A stretch of 64,000 bases of DNA from Diphasiastrum complanatum (taxonomy: Eukaryota; Streptophyta; Lycopodiopsida; Lycopodiales; Lycopodiaceae), in assembly GCA_029204225.1 (NCBI GenBank), contig CM055110.1:16153306-16217305 (forward strand), written 5' to 3'. The notes below the pieces were generated by a model. That model searched no databases. It was given only the letters and a program-made list of their open reading frames with translations, and was not told where the DNA came from. Below are positions 1 through 11,699 of the stretch, piece after piece (the stretch's first letter is position 1; each line of letters opens with the position of its first letter). Both the position numbers and the translations under genes were made by a program.

Positions 1-209
1 TTTTGTCCAGAACTGAGCAGCCAAATTAGTACATTGTCTAATGGACTCTCCAAATCAGCCTATAAAAGGGCAGAATTCGATTTCATTTCTCACTTGTGCT
101 AGCAGAGTTCTTGCCAAATTTTCCAGCCACCAAAACTTTTCAAATCTTCTATACTGCTTTCTGATATACACTCGTGCCAATTACCTTCATTTTTGGACTT
201 TTTTTCACC

Positions 210-1498
210 ATGTCTTCTACTGATACCAGTCAGTCTCCGCAATATGTCATTCATCATGATGTTCCGACCAAGACAAACATCATGATACTCCCTAGCACAA
301 GCATGGTGGCTCAATGGATGAACCTTGTTGAGCTTTTGCTCACCACAATGGGGATCCACGAGAGCACCTTTAATGGAAAAATCAATATGGGATTCATAAC
401 CATGGCCTTTATCACTTGGACTGAGGCCAAAGCCAAGTTCTATATCACCTACCAGACCACTACACACAAGGTGCGTGTAACAGAGGCTGCCCTTGTAGCC
501 ATAGGCATATCTTCTGGCAAACAACCCTCACCCAATCATAAGCATGCCAAGAGTGTTATAAAATCCTTTATAGACACCTCTGATGAATTATATTGGACAA
601 ATGATGGCTACTTGTTAGAATGCATCTGCGATCCTATTATCTATGTCGTTGCACAGCTACTGAATAACTTCTTGATGGTTGGCAACCTTGGGAAGGAGCG
701 CATATCTTCTCAAATTATGCTTCACATAGTAGAATCTAATTACAAGCTTGATAACCAGCCACTAGAATCCTATAATTGGTTCAAGACAGTCTTTGGTGAG
801 TTCAAGCAGCCATTAAAAGCAATATCAAGCAACAATTTGCGGCCGGCCGCTTTTGTCCCTCATTTCTATCTCCTACCTTGATAATAAAATCCATGGGTTT
901 GTTGCTGATGCCATGTTATCCATGTATGATCATCCAGTCACACCGGACAAAATCAAATACCTTTTCAAGAAAGTTGAAACCTATTGCACTTCATTGGTAG
1001 GGTTTCAAGAAAAAATTTGATAAACTCAAATGTACGGCAGCCACTGAGTTGGCAAAGGGAAAAGCGATTATCAAAGATTACGAAAAGACAACCGCTCAAG
1101 TGTTGGAAGCTGGCCCTCAGATTTCAGTTCCTATGATGCAGCAAGACATGGATACAGGTTTGGATGGGCCAGAAATCCAAGATATACCAGACTTCTAGGC
1201 CACAGAAGAAGGTCCATCCACATCGAGGCCTAGGACTTCGTTTCAAAAATCGATCACCATCGAGGACCAGATCCAAAGCTTTTTGCATCAACATCCGCAT
1301 GAGTCCTCGAGGGGTAGATGGATTATCAAGTTCAAGACTTCTGAGATAGAGGCAAAGAAGGAGTTGGATAAACTACTAGCATTGGGCTTGGCGAAAAACA
1401 GTTTTCGAGAAAGCTTCGGATTTCATCAGGAGTTATGTCGCAGGCCCTCGACAATTGCGGTTAGATCCTCACTATGTGCCAATGCCAAGGAGATCTAA
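210..1498 (+). pseudogene. Unrecognised repeat-borne gene, copy 1 (decayed)
   Basis: An open frame runs from ATG 210 to a stop at 881. The reading then continues in a second frame (about 875-1016) and, after an indel in an A-run near 1012, in a third frame to 1498 with one stop at 1196. The first 220 residues look globular. They contain FYITYQTTTHKVRV and later NDGYLLECICD, LLNNFLMVG and a basic segment. The following part (KLKCTAATELAKGKAIIKDY) looks helical or coiled-coil, followed by a Ser/Pro-rich linker and a basic, charged tail. The region at 62.6-63.1 kb encodes the same order of motifs, so this is a multicopy family. I do not recognise it. The architecture resembles a transposon structural or accessory protein, which is inference. 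The frame is open upstream of 210, but the codon at 174 is GTG. Confidence 0.55.
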
Positions 1499-2303
1499 AT
1501 GGAAAGATTTGGGGATGCCATTGGAACAGATTAGTATCCATTCTCCAAACTATCCAATCATTTATCATTCATTCAATTGGGACATTTCTGTTGATTTCAA
1601 TAGAGCACTTTAATTTTTATGGTGTTGAGTACCGGAATACGCCAGATTCAACTGTTCAACAATCGGCAATAACTGTTGCCATGCCATAAGTCCACGACCA
1701 GCTGCCAATTGCCAGATTACATTATTGTGCTGCAATGTTGGGTGGTTTTTGGGAATCAAAATTTTTAGTCTAGACCACTTCTAATTGGATTGTCGGAGCA
1801 AATAAGTGTTTTTTTTCCGCACAAGCACGATTTTAATACAGAGCCCCTTGAATTCATGAAAAAGGTGCAGTATCATCTTATCAAAGTACGACGAGAGGCC
1901 AATCAGAGCCCTAAATGAATAAATCTCGCGAGGTGTCGTGGGACCACCACCAATTTTGGTGGGGAATACTATTGGAGGGTTTGCGAATCCCAAGGCAACC
2001 CTAACCCTAGTTAATAAGTGAGAGGGATTTGGCACGTAAGTCCAACCCGATGATCACATAGTTATTTGATAATTAGAAAGCTAATAAAAGGACTTTAGGC
2101 CTTTTTGTGAGACTTTTAATGTCATAGGCCTAAATGTCAAGTTAGTGAATAAAGTTGGGACTCCCACCAAAATTGGTTCAAATTCAAATTCAAATTGGTT
2201 CCATCCAATTTTTGAATGGGTTCCCACTCTTTTTCAAGTTTGAAAAGTTAGGGAGGTAGAACTGGACCAATAGGAGCGCTGGCCAGCGACTACTTGAAGA
2301 CGC
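1499..2303. other. No gene seen
   Basis: About 800 bases without a convincing reading frame or repeat copy. A short run of TTCAAA-type units lies at 2165-2200. A palindromic GCGCTGGCCAGCG-like segment near 2275 has counterparts in the Penelope-like repeat near 18350. Confidence 0.4.
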
Positions 2304-3208
2304 CATGGTTGAATAGTGTAGCTATGAGTAAACTTACGTTTATCGTAACTCCATATCCATCCCGCGGTTTTTCTTGAACCCTTGTATTGGATAGGCTTCA
2401 TTTTATTGATGAGGTTCTCATGGTTTTTATAAGGTATCAAGGTAGATCCGTGCCATTCTAATCCTTCTGTAAAAACTGTTTATCTTACGCAAATCCATGT
2501 TTCCAAGATTATTTGAGGAGAAACCTTGCTTTGGGACAACGTGGGTGTCATTAAACATAAAAAAACTATATTATCTATGAAGTGATACAGTCGAACTGAA
2601 TAGAAACCAACTAAATTCTGTGTTTTAGGATCTTTATTAGTCACCTAGAATGGAATATATTCATGAAGAGACACCTTACCTTTCGAGCGTAGGTGATGCT
2701 TGCAAAATCTGAAAATTGTTCGGAAAACCCTTACCTGGATGATTGTAGCAGTGGTCTCTTGTGAGGATGCCATGTTTAGTCCCCTCGAGTGCTCTTCCTC
2801 CCTTAGTCTTAAAATGTTTACACCGTTATTGTCAGCCATTGCAAAAGTGATGATAAGTACTTTAAGGAGAGCCTATCATTCATAGCTTATAAAAATCTGA
2901 AGCGAATGGTTTTATGTGCATACCTGTGCAAACGCTTATCGCTTTATGGTTCGAAACCGAACCTAATCGAAACGATGCTACAGAGAGTGCAAGTTTAATT
3001 TGTTAGTGCTTACACATATAGTGCTTATACATATAGTGGTTCCATAGGAAGTATCGTGGAAACTCCCCTTCAACCAAAAACGGTGGAAAATTTCTTTTTG
3101 AAAAAGTATCAAAACAGGTTGGGTTGGCAAAAAAGTTTAGGACCCTCATATCATAGTTGTTTGTTTATGGCGTGATCAAGGGTAGTAATTTTTGATAAGG
3201 AAGAGTCC

Positions 3209-3282
<74 letters not shown>
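2304..3282 (-). repeat. Penelope-like element 1, downstream direct-repeat copy (pLTR-like)
   Basis: On the plus strand 2304-3000 matches 6031-6760 closely (for example GCCATGGTTGAATAGTGTA and the stretch around TTTATTGATGAGGTTCTC). 3020-3210 matches 7594-7780 just as well. An insertion or deletion of about 800 bases separates the two blocks, present only in the right-hand copy. On the minus strand each copy begins with a (CT)n tract followed by CATG. Penelope-like retroelements are known to be flanked by such partial direct repeats because copies sit head to tail. The decayed reverse transcriptase lies between the two copies, in the expected place. Confidence 0.7.
3211..3282. repeat. (GA)36 microsatellite
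   Basis: An uninterrupted 72-base GA tract. On the minus strand it sits 65 bases after the end of the Penelope-like reading frame and directly before the downstream direct repeat. Confidence 0.97.
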
Positions 3283-3284
<2 letters not shown>

Positions 3285-3346
3285 CCAACAACCGACCCGC
3301 AGCTAGTGAATTCCTTAGGGGGCAGTTAGCTCCCCATAAGGGATAG

Positions 3347-5283
3347 CTAACTGTCCACCATCAGACCTTTAATACATTGTGGTAGATCACAGGACAAACT
3401 AGGAAAAGTACTAGTCAAAAGCAATTTGTTAATGATAAGGCATAGCTTTTTCCTCATAAAACCATTTTCCTGAAAAGTGTCTAGTAAGATAGCTACCTCT
3501 TTCATAAAAGTATCGTGATCATTGCAGCAATACATAACAGAAATAACCTGGGAAATAATCACTTTATACGAGTTGAAGACTGGCCAAATGTATGTATAGT
3601 AAGTATTGAAAAGGTAAGTCTCTTCTTTTATCAAATTTTGAAAGCTGATAAACATCGGTGCCAGGATTAAAAGTAATTAAAATGTTTAAAAAGCTGGTGG
3701 TGTTTGCTTCACAAGACTTTTTTTCGATTTCAAGAAACTCTAGAGGATAAATCCAGAAAGGGTTATCCGGTACTCTAATCTGATTTTTGTCCATAAATGC
3801 ATGAATAATGGGTTTATTTATGAAGAAAATGTCATCAATATATCTAAATGAGTGACAGAAAACATTCATATCCTTTCTGAGACCTAACTTGGCCAGTCTT
3901 TTAATAAATTGAGCTTCAAAGAATGCAAGGTACCAGTTACACCAAGTAGGTGAGCATGAAAAACCCATCAGTATACCACGAATCTGTCTCTAGGTTTTGT
4001 TTCCTAGCCTGACAATACAATTGTCTATTAGGAAGGCATTCCACAAGCATCAGCAATTTTTATCGATATTGTACCACCCTTCCGATTTTTTATTATTCCA
4101 TGACCATTTAAAGGCATCCCTTTCTTGTTCCCATTTGAAACTCAGAAACAGCTTATTAGAATGTTTGAACGCATATGTAATGGATTTATTCATGATAATT
4201 TTCAGCCCATCAGTGCCATCTAAGGGTATGTTTTCATAGCACTTAGAGATATCTGCAACCCATACATTGGTAATCTTTGATGGTAAATTGAGATAAAAGT
4301 CGATCGAGGACTCGCACTACCAAAATAAGCATGTATCCACATTTAGGATACCCTTGTATGTTTTTGCCTTAAGGCCTGCACCTTCCTTGAGGAATGGTGA
4401 AAACATACCAAGAGCTCCTGTAGGAAATTTTGCGAGTTTAGTAAAGCAACAATCATGCGCATTGGTAATCTGTCTAAAAGATTCCTTGTGGGCTTGGTAC
4501 GTATAAAGTAGATATGGCAAAGAGTTGTTTCCCATGAGGATGTTGGGTAAAAATCCATTCAACTTTTTCATGACATAAGTGATAATTTCTGTAACAGAGT
4601 TTTCTTGATCATGAGGAAAGGGGCTGAAGTCAGGACTACTAAGTCTATCTAGGACAAGCTTCCGTACAAGGAATTTACGTATGAAACTGGGATTGTGTTG
4701 TGCCATGCCAATGCCATTAATGTAGAGCAGATTTATGAGCCATAATCTTTCATTTTTAGCAGTTTGTATTTTTGCAATTGTGTCCTTATTCCTATATAGC
4801 CAAGTTCTTTTTTTTTTATGAATTCCATGGCAATGTTTTTACATAAAGTCGCATGCTCCCTTACAGTTTCTTCATTTAAATGTTCATGCGTAGGCAAAAG
4901 TTTGATCAACTTGAACCACAAAAAACTCATGTCCATGTTATCTAATTTGCATGCAGGATCAGCTTATACACATTGTTTTTTTTAAAAGTAATATGATTGA
5001 GACCCGCCTCTAAATATTTACGTGAAATTGGGCTTTTAATAATATTGCTATCCGTAGAAATAACATGCCCAAATTTATTTGCAACGAAGTTCTTTAATCT
5101 ATTAAGAGATAAGCATTTACATGACTGTAAGTTTTTTATGTCTAAATCACAGAATACATCATAGGGAAAATACCAATCATTTTTGACACTTGGTAGATAA
5201 GTCCAACCGAATGTAATATCATGAAAGCGGTCATGTACAACAACGAATAGTCCTAAAAAAACATGAGCATAAAAAGTCTTCAC
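3347..5283 (-). pseudogene. Penelope-like element 1 reverse transcriptase (decayed)
   Basis: Reading the minus strand from 5283 down to 3347 gives one colinear RT interrupted by several stops and frameshifts. The N-terminal part (5283-4733) includes FVANKFGHVISTD, and 4706-4317 has SLPYLLYTYQAHKESFR. About 4260-4200 encodes VWVADISKCYENIPLDG, which fits palm motif A with its Asp. 3980-3930 encodes ILMGFSCSPTWCN (motif B), and 3850 encodes FRYIDDIFF, with the YxDD catalytic pair and the RYxDDIF context typical of Penelope-like RTs. SKFDKRRDLPF follows, then, after a frameshift, the thumb-like segment ending at 3347. No GIY-YIG endonuclease motif is visible downstream within 65 bases of the (GA)n tract, so the element may belong to an endonuclease-lacking clade or be truncated. 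The RT assignment is strong and the subclade is not resolved. Confidence 0.85.
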
Positions 5284-5509
5284 ATGGATTGCTTCAAAAA
5301 CTCTATTACGGTAACATAGATGTCAAAAAGAGCTCCCTGAATCACTGCTAGTGATCAACTGTAGACGTCCTGTCACTGAGGTGCTGACTTCTCTCCTTTC
5401 TGTTCTTTCCCCATCCTGCACACCGATTAATCTCGATAAAAATTCAGCCGTTTGATAGGTAGGTCGCTCTTTGTGCTACTTTGCCATTCCTTTCCAGTAA
5501 ACTGTCTTC

Positions 5510-5640
5510 TTTTTCTTGTCCCGGATGCAAATACTACGGAGTTTGGCTGATACCTGCCACCATCCCACAACACAAAACTACACGAGTTAGTACAGTGGGG
5601 AAGATAGGTGTCATAGCTGAGCATTAGTTGTTATCCATGT
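5510..5640 (-). other. Conserved 5' block of the Penelope-like family
   Basis: On the minus strand this block (ATAACAACTAATGCTCAGC, then TATGACACCT, then GGGATGGTGGCAGGTA) recurs at 19486-19590 and 22378-22475 on the plus strand, and in weaker form at 43657-43760 on the minus strand. It lies just upstream of the RT reading frame. It is the best conserved non-coding part of the family and may be a promoter or structured RNA. Function is unknown. Confidence 0.6.
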
Positions 5641-6030
5641 CCAAAAGAAGTTATACTACTCATCAACATAAATAGCATTTTAAAACATAGTTCAGTCTTC
5701 CCAAACACAAAGATGATTTATAGTGATAGGCCAAGCCCCTCCGTTACCGTATCAGGGTGAGTGCCATGATTAGTTTTTGGGCATTGGTCCGTATCAATTT
5801 ATTTTGTTTATAGCAAAAGTATGAAAAGTTTTCACCATATATATTGCTCATCGCTAAAAGAAATGGTATGAACACGTGTGCCGATGTCAGAGCAAATCCA
5901 TGCTATTCTAACCCGTGTGACTTAAGAAACATCACGCACTACTATCCATACTCCTGAGCATATCCATGCTTTCTAGTTGTATCTCACCATAGTATGATAT
6001 AACAACCGAATGGGTAGTAAATTAGCATAT

Positions 6031-7776
6031 GCCATGGTTGAATAGTGTAAAACGAGTAAACTTACGTTTATCGTAACTCCATATCCATCCCGTGGTTTTT
6101 CTTGAACCCTTGTATCGGATAGGCTTCATTTTATTGATGAGGTTCTCATGGTTTTTATAAGGTATCAGGGCAGATCTGTGCCATTCTAGTCCTTCTGTAA
6201 AAAACGTTTATCTTATGCAGATCCATGTTGTCCAAGATAATTTGGGGAGAAACCTTGCTTTGGGACAATGTGGATGTCATTAAACATAGAAAAATTATAT
6301 TATCTATGAAGTGATACAGTCAAATTGAATAGAAACCAACTAAATTTTGTGTTTTAGGATCTTTGTTAGTCACCTAGAATGGAATATATTCGTGAAGAGA
6401 CACCTTACCTTTCAAGCGTAAATGATGCTTGCAAAATCTGAAAACTGTTCAGAAAACCCTTACTTGGATGATTGTAGCAGTGGTCTCTTGTGAGGATGCT
6501 ATGATTGTAGCAGTGGTCTCTTTGTGAGGATGCTATGTTCATACCGTTATTGTCAGCCATTGCGAAAGCAATAATAAGTACTTTAAGGAGAGCCTATCAT
6601 TCATAGCTTATACAAATCTGAAGCGAATGGTTTCATGTGCATACCTATGCAAACACTTATCGCTTTATGGTTCAAAACCGAACCTAATCGAAAATGAAGA
6701 TAGTAGTGATATTCGATGCTACAGAGAGTGCAAGTTCAATTTGTTAGTGCTTACACATAGTAGTCTTCCCTGTGAAGAAACAACCAATCAAAAGTATGAT
6801 AACGAAACTGTTTACAGCATGAGGTATAAAAATCATAATTAGCATGTGCCAACATTTGAGTTGTATCTTTTGATAATAGTATGATACTACAGTAGCTTCG
6901 TTTCTGGAGTATGTATGTAGCCCTTAGTTACTTATGGAACAATCACATATTCATGCTGTTCTTTGAAGGATAGTAAAGCATACTGTAAATTGTAGTTAAC
7001 AAACCACATTATCATCCATTCATATCTATGATATGGAGTTTGAATCCATATAACCATTTTTGAGATAGGAAATGCTTCATCGTTGGTCATAATGAAGCAC
7101 TTGTCTCAATCTATCACACACGATGTATAGCTATCATTATCATGCTTTTTGAAGTATGCGGAAGAAAATCTTGGTTCATTGCTGGATAGCTACCCATAAG
7201 TATCAGTATTTTGATTATCTTGCTCAGGATAGATCGTTGTAGGTCCATCGCTGGACAACAACCTATCCATCCTCAGCAAGACTCTCCATTACTGAGTGAG
7301 CTTCATCGTTGGTCCATCGCTGGAAAGCGGATAGAATATGGAGTAAAAATTATGCCAAAAATGATAATATGGACCCTCATTGATCCATTGCTAGACAACG
7401 GATTCATACCTTCCTATTTATCATCAACCACATCTGATAACATTCATAAGTATACAAGAGATGAATGCAAATACATGATACGAGCAAAATCACATACCAT
7501 AGGGTTTAAAGCAGATAACTTCAAGCCAGGGAGGGCGCCATCTCTTCCAAACTTCTTCTCATAGTAAAGTAAAAGAAACTCCTTCGAGAACATGCTACAT
7601 ATAGTGGTTCCATAGGAAGTATCGTGGAAGCTCCCCTTCAACCAAAAATGGTGGGAACATTCTTTTTGAAAAAGTATCAAAACATGTTGGGTTGGCAAAA
7701 AAATTTAGGACCCTCGTATCATAGTTGTTTGTTTATGGCGTGATCAAGGGTAGTAATTTTTGATAAAGAAGAGTTC

Positions 7777-7864
<88 letters not shown>
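6031..7864 (-). repeat. Penelope-like element 1, upstream direct-repeat copy
   Basis: This is the second copy of the 2304-3282 repeat. It carries an additional segment, 6760-7590, that the left copy lacks. That segment holds four versions of a CCAT(C/T)GCT(G/A)GA motif (near 7170, 7240, 7312 and 7381). The copy ends on the plus strand in an 86-base (GA)n tract at 7779-7864, so on the element strand it starts with (CT)n followed by CATGAACTC. Confidence 0.7.
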
Positions 7865-7866
<2 letters not shown>

Positions 7867-8002
7867 AGTATGTATCTCATTGTGGATCGTAGGGTTGATG
7901 GATGTAGTGTTAATTCTTAGGGTTAATGGCTGTTAGAGTTGGATGTGGAGCTTCCATACATGCTGAATTCTGAGAGATGTTATCGCTCTCATGGGATCAA
8001 AC

Positions 8003-8483
8003 CTACGCGTGACAACTAACTTCATCTCCTTGATGCGTAGAAGGAATGTAAGCTTTGTAGGCCTTACTCACCTCACTATATCCAGCAAAAATACATTTTC
8101 TTGAAGATGAATCCTCCTTGGTCCTATCATCATGAGTAATGTTGACATAGCATGTGCATCCAAAAGTTCTAAGAAAGTTGACACTCGGCCTCCACCTCCT
8201 CTTGAAGAGCATCTCAAAGGTGTCCTTCCATCTAAAATAGCACTCAGCCAACCTATTGCACAAGAAAATAGCAGGCAACAAAGCTTGATCCCAAAGTGGC
8301 TTATCAAGTTTAGCACTTAACCTCATGGCTTTGGCACTTTCACGTAAAGGCCTATTCTTCCTTTCAGCCACTCCATTTTGTTGTGGGGTCCTTGGTGTTG
8401 TATATACTCTCTTGATCCCATGCTCATCACAAAAGGCCTTGAACTTGGTAGATATGTACTCTCCACCATTGTCATTTCTTAAG
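8003..8483 (-). pseudogene. Copia integrase, catalytic-core fragment
   Basis: An open minus-strand frame encodes RNDNGGEYISTKFKAFCDEH, then RTPQQNGVAERKNR, then LRTFGCTCYVN. These are the second catalytic Asp region and the catalytic Glu region of a Ty1/Copia DDE integrase, with the usual spacing and the following conserved Cys-containing segment. The N-terminal zinc-binding part and first Asp are missing, because the frame is cut at 8483 where a Copia LTR begins. A stop ends it at 8003. Confidence 0.9.
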
Positions 8484-8870
8484 TGTGAAATAATTCAGAT
8501 CCATGATGATTCAAGTCCATAAATTGATTTTGGGTTAGAAAGAGAACAAATCAACAATCTTGCCAATGTAGAAAAATCAGCATCTATAAAACTTGATCAA
8601 AACTGAATCAAAACATAAATAGAAGCTACTATCTATACAACAATGGTACCCTAATATATTTCAAATGTTGGATCTAAAAATAACATTTAACGATCATTCC
8701 ACACATAGAATTGCAAGCAATCTCAAGTATAGGGCACCAATGGATAGTAGAACCCAAGAGAATCATGTATAAGCATGAAATGAGATAGAGAAGAGAGAAT
8801 ATCTATTTTTTAATGAGTTACATCCTTTTATAACAGGTCCAAATCCTATTTGGCCACTTGGCTTTCCCTC
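8484..8870. mobile_element. Copia family B LTR, partial copy
   Basis: It starts TGTGAAATAATTCAGATCC and matches the complete LTR at 14249-14901 along most of its length (for example CCAATGTAGAAAAATCAGC and GGCCACTTGGCTTTCCCTCC). Similarity ends near 8870, where the large inverted repeat begins. It interrupts the integrase frame at 8483. The five bases before it are TTAAG; no matching right-hand duplication was found. Confidence 0.7.
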
Positions 8871-8874
8871 CAAT

Positions 8875-8895
8875 CCCAAACCTCTCACTACTTGG

Positions 8896-8971
<76 letters not shown>

Positions 8972-9119
8972 ATGCAGGTGAAGGTGAGGTTGCCGCTCCC
9001 AGCAACGAACTTCTATGCTACAAAGACGACACAACAGTGACGGTGCCACTGTTGTGTCGTCTTTGTAGCATAGAAGTTCATTGCTAGGAGCGGCAACCTC
9101 GCCTTCACCTACATAACAA

Positions 9120-9163
<44 letters not shown>

Positions 9164-9171
9164 CCAAGTAG

Positions 9172-9184
<13 letters not shown>
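8875..9184. repeat. Large near-perfect inverted repeat (hairpin)
   Basis: The left arm 8875-9039 and right arm 9047-9184 are inverted copies around a 7-base loop. The arms run from CCCAAACCTCTCACTACTTGG, through (CT)34 on the left and (GA)16 on the right, to GACGACACAACAGTG at the tip. In the 53 bases nearest the microsatellite only four mismatches are seen, all transitions. The arms would form a hairpin of roughly 135 base pairs. It could be a foldback element, an inverted duplication or a small-RNA precursor. The sequence alone does not decide. Confidence 0.85.
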
Positions 9185-9475
<291 letters not shown>

Positions 9476-9785
9476 AGGAGAGATAAATAGAGATAGAAAT
9501 AGAAAGAGCAAGAATTTTATTAAGAATAGAGATGATGCTTTACAATGGAAAATGGCCTCCTTATATAGTTGAGAGGGGAGCCCATCTTGGCTCTCATTGG
9601 CCCCTTCTAATTGGCTAGAATCCTAATCTTAGCCATTCAAACTAAGCTAATTGCAATCTAATGTTTCAATAAGAAGAGGACCAAACTCATATGATTCATG
9701 TGAGATTCCCTCAACTTAGAACCATCCTTTGGAGTTTTTTATTATTTATTCTATTTAGGCCCCAAGTCTTTTATTCAACTTCTAC
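9476..9785 (-). other. Possible LTR remnant
   Basis: No reading frame. On the minus strand a TATATAAGG-like TATA box lies near 9575, followed by sequence that could be an LTR R region. It sits 3' of the decayed gag reading on the same strand. Ends were not identified. Confidence 0.25.
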
Positions 9786-11668
9786 CTAATCATTTTGTGT
9801 GCTCATTGGGTTGGGCTTACACACACAGGACGTCAGTGCCCTCACACTTATTATTTTAACTGTGCAATGTACTATGGTGGGGCCCACTAGGTAAGGCTTG
9901 GCCAACAGTATTTTAAGTGGTGGGACCCACTTGTTTATTATTGTGCAGAAAATACCCACAACAGGGTCCTTGGCCCAAAGTAGTGCCAGTCCCTCGGCAC
10001 TAGGCTGCAAGTATCGTGGAGCAGCATTAATGTCGATTCTTTTATTGCTAGGACATGGATGCTTCAAGAAAAGCGTGGATAGAATTCGCTTACGTAAAAC
10101 TTGAGGCTTTATTGGATGATGACGATTACCCAATGTCCTAGACTCCCCTAAATTGTAAGGTGGATATGACGTGCTTGCTTGACTCTCTTGTTTGTCCAAG
10201 TATTTGTGGTATGCCATAACCTGACGACTTTCCTCAACAGTCAATATCATAGATTGAGGACAAGGCTTTGTCATTGTAGGCACTGGTGCTTGCTATGCTG
10301 GAGGCCTATTTGGGCTTGGATTCCTTGGATTTGGCCTTTGAAGAATGGACATACCCCGAATTGGTGTTGATTTGGGGGTCTGTTGAATTGTGGAACAATT
10401 AGACTTTGGTTGAATCTTGCTCGTTGAGGGGCAATCATCAACTTTAGTCTTCCCTTGATCATTGCACTTCCCAGTTGAAGGCTGCGTCGTGACTGTACTT
10501 TTCTTTAGATCTTGTGCTGAATTGCCTTCTCGTCACTCTGTTGACACAAGTTTTTTGAGAGATTCATAGCTAAGAAATCTTTGCAATGATTGTGCTAAGA
10601 GCCTTGATAGAACCTGCCGAAATTTCTCGGTTGCCAATTTTTTGACTTCCTTAGCTATCACTAGCTTAATGGATTCTACCAGCTTTTGCTTCTGTGATGT
10701 TTTTGTCAGTTTGCTCGTGGGTGTGTCTGTGTGGCTAGTCTTGGGACTTTTGTCAAATTTTCTTCTTCCTCACTCATTTCATAACCAGGTGGCACTAGGA
10801 TTTTTCGTTTGTAGTATATTCTTTTAGTAGGTGGATTGGTCAACACAAGTGCATATCGATCTACATAAGCTAAATGCCTCCTAGCTATTTGTGAATTTAT
10901 CATCGGGCAATCTCGGCATGGATGATTAACTCCATGTTGTGCACAACAAGATTCGAATGTTGATGGATCCCCTCAATGTGGACATTCGGCTTGACGATGT
11001 TTTCATCCGCATCCATAGCATCTTACCGAGTGCAATATATCATCGCCTCTAAGTTGATAGACATACATAGATAATAGATTTCCCTTATGGTCTTCCACAA
11101 AATAAACTAGTAGGCTATTGTGGTCTTCCTTGAAATTCGGAGACATGCAAGATGATATGACCAATACTTCCACCTTGCCACTGGTTGTTGAAGAAACTCA
11201 TGATTTAGATGGATCACTTTGACATTCATCCTTCGGATGAGCTTCTTGTCGGCTTGATTCTGCTTTTGACCGTTGAATCCTTGAATCTGGCCATAGAACT
11301 TGTTGCTCTGCATTTTGTCCTTGTGAAAAGCGTGGATTCTTGATTTGACACCTTGTACTTGGATGATCTCCAAAGCAGAAGGTACATTCGTCCTTCTCAA
11401 AAAACTTAATTGAGCGAGCATAAGCTTGCTAACAGCTTGAAGTGCAAGATTTTTGGTCTTCTGCTGCACTTGATCTGTTTGACTCTGCTCCACTTAGTTG
11501 CCTTCCACATGTTTTCATTCTTGTTTTATCATCGCTTGTTGAAGACTCTAGTTCCTCTGATTCTCCATCTGATGATTCAACAATTTGATGGATCCGATTG
11601 GTGTAGTCTCTAATTGTTTCATCAGGGAACTTCTGCAACTTAGACAATTTTGCAAGGATGGTCTCCAT
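9786..11668 (-). pseudogene. Retrotransposon gag-like gene, heavily decayed
   Basis: Minus-strand readings in several frames form a colinear gag-like product. From the right they show a gag-like helix (KLQKFPDETIRDYTNRIHQI), an acidic Ser/Glu linker, a Cys-His motif ECTFCFGDHPSTRC (about 11390-11340), a basic stretch and a second Cys-His motif CYGCG-stop-KHRQAEC (about 11030-10980). Next come CRDCPMINSQIARRHLAYVD and a low-complexity basic/proline region down to 9786. Both knuckles read CX2CX3HX4C, one residue shorter than the usual CX2CX4HX4C. At least four frameshifts or stops break the gene. The family could be Ty3-like; no polymerase is visible. Confidence 0.5.
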
Positions 11669-11699
11669 AGCTCAGCACTGTAGTGTTGCAAAGGTAGTT

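Noticed and set aside
8132-8522. Plus-strand frames over the integrase fragment
   Set aside because: The minus strand carries the conserved integrase motifs; the plus frames are shadows.
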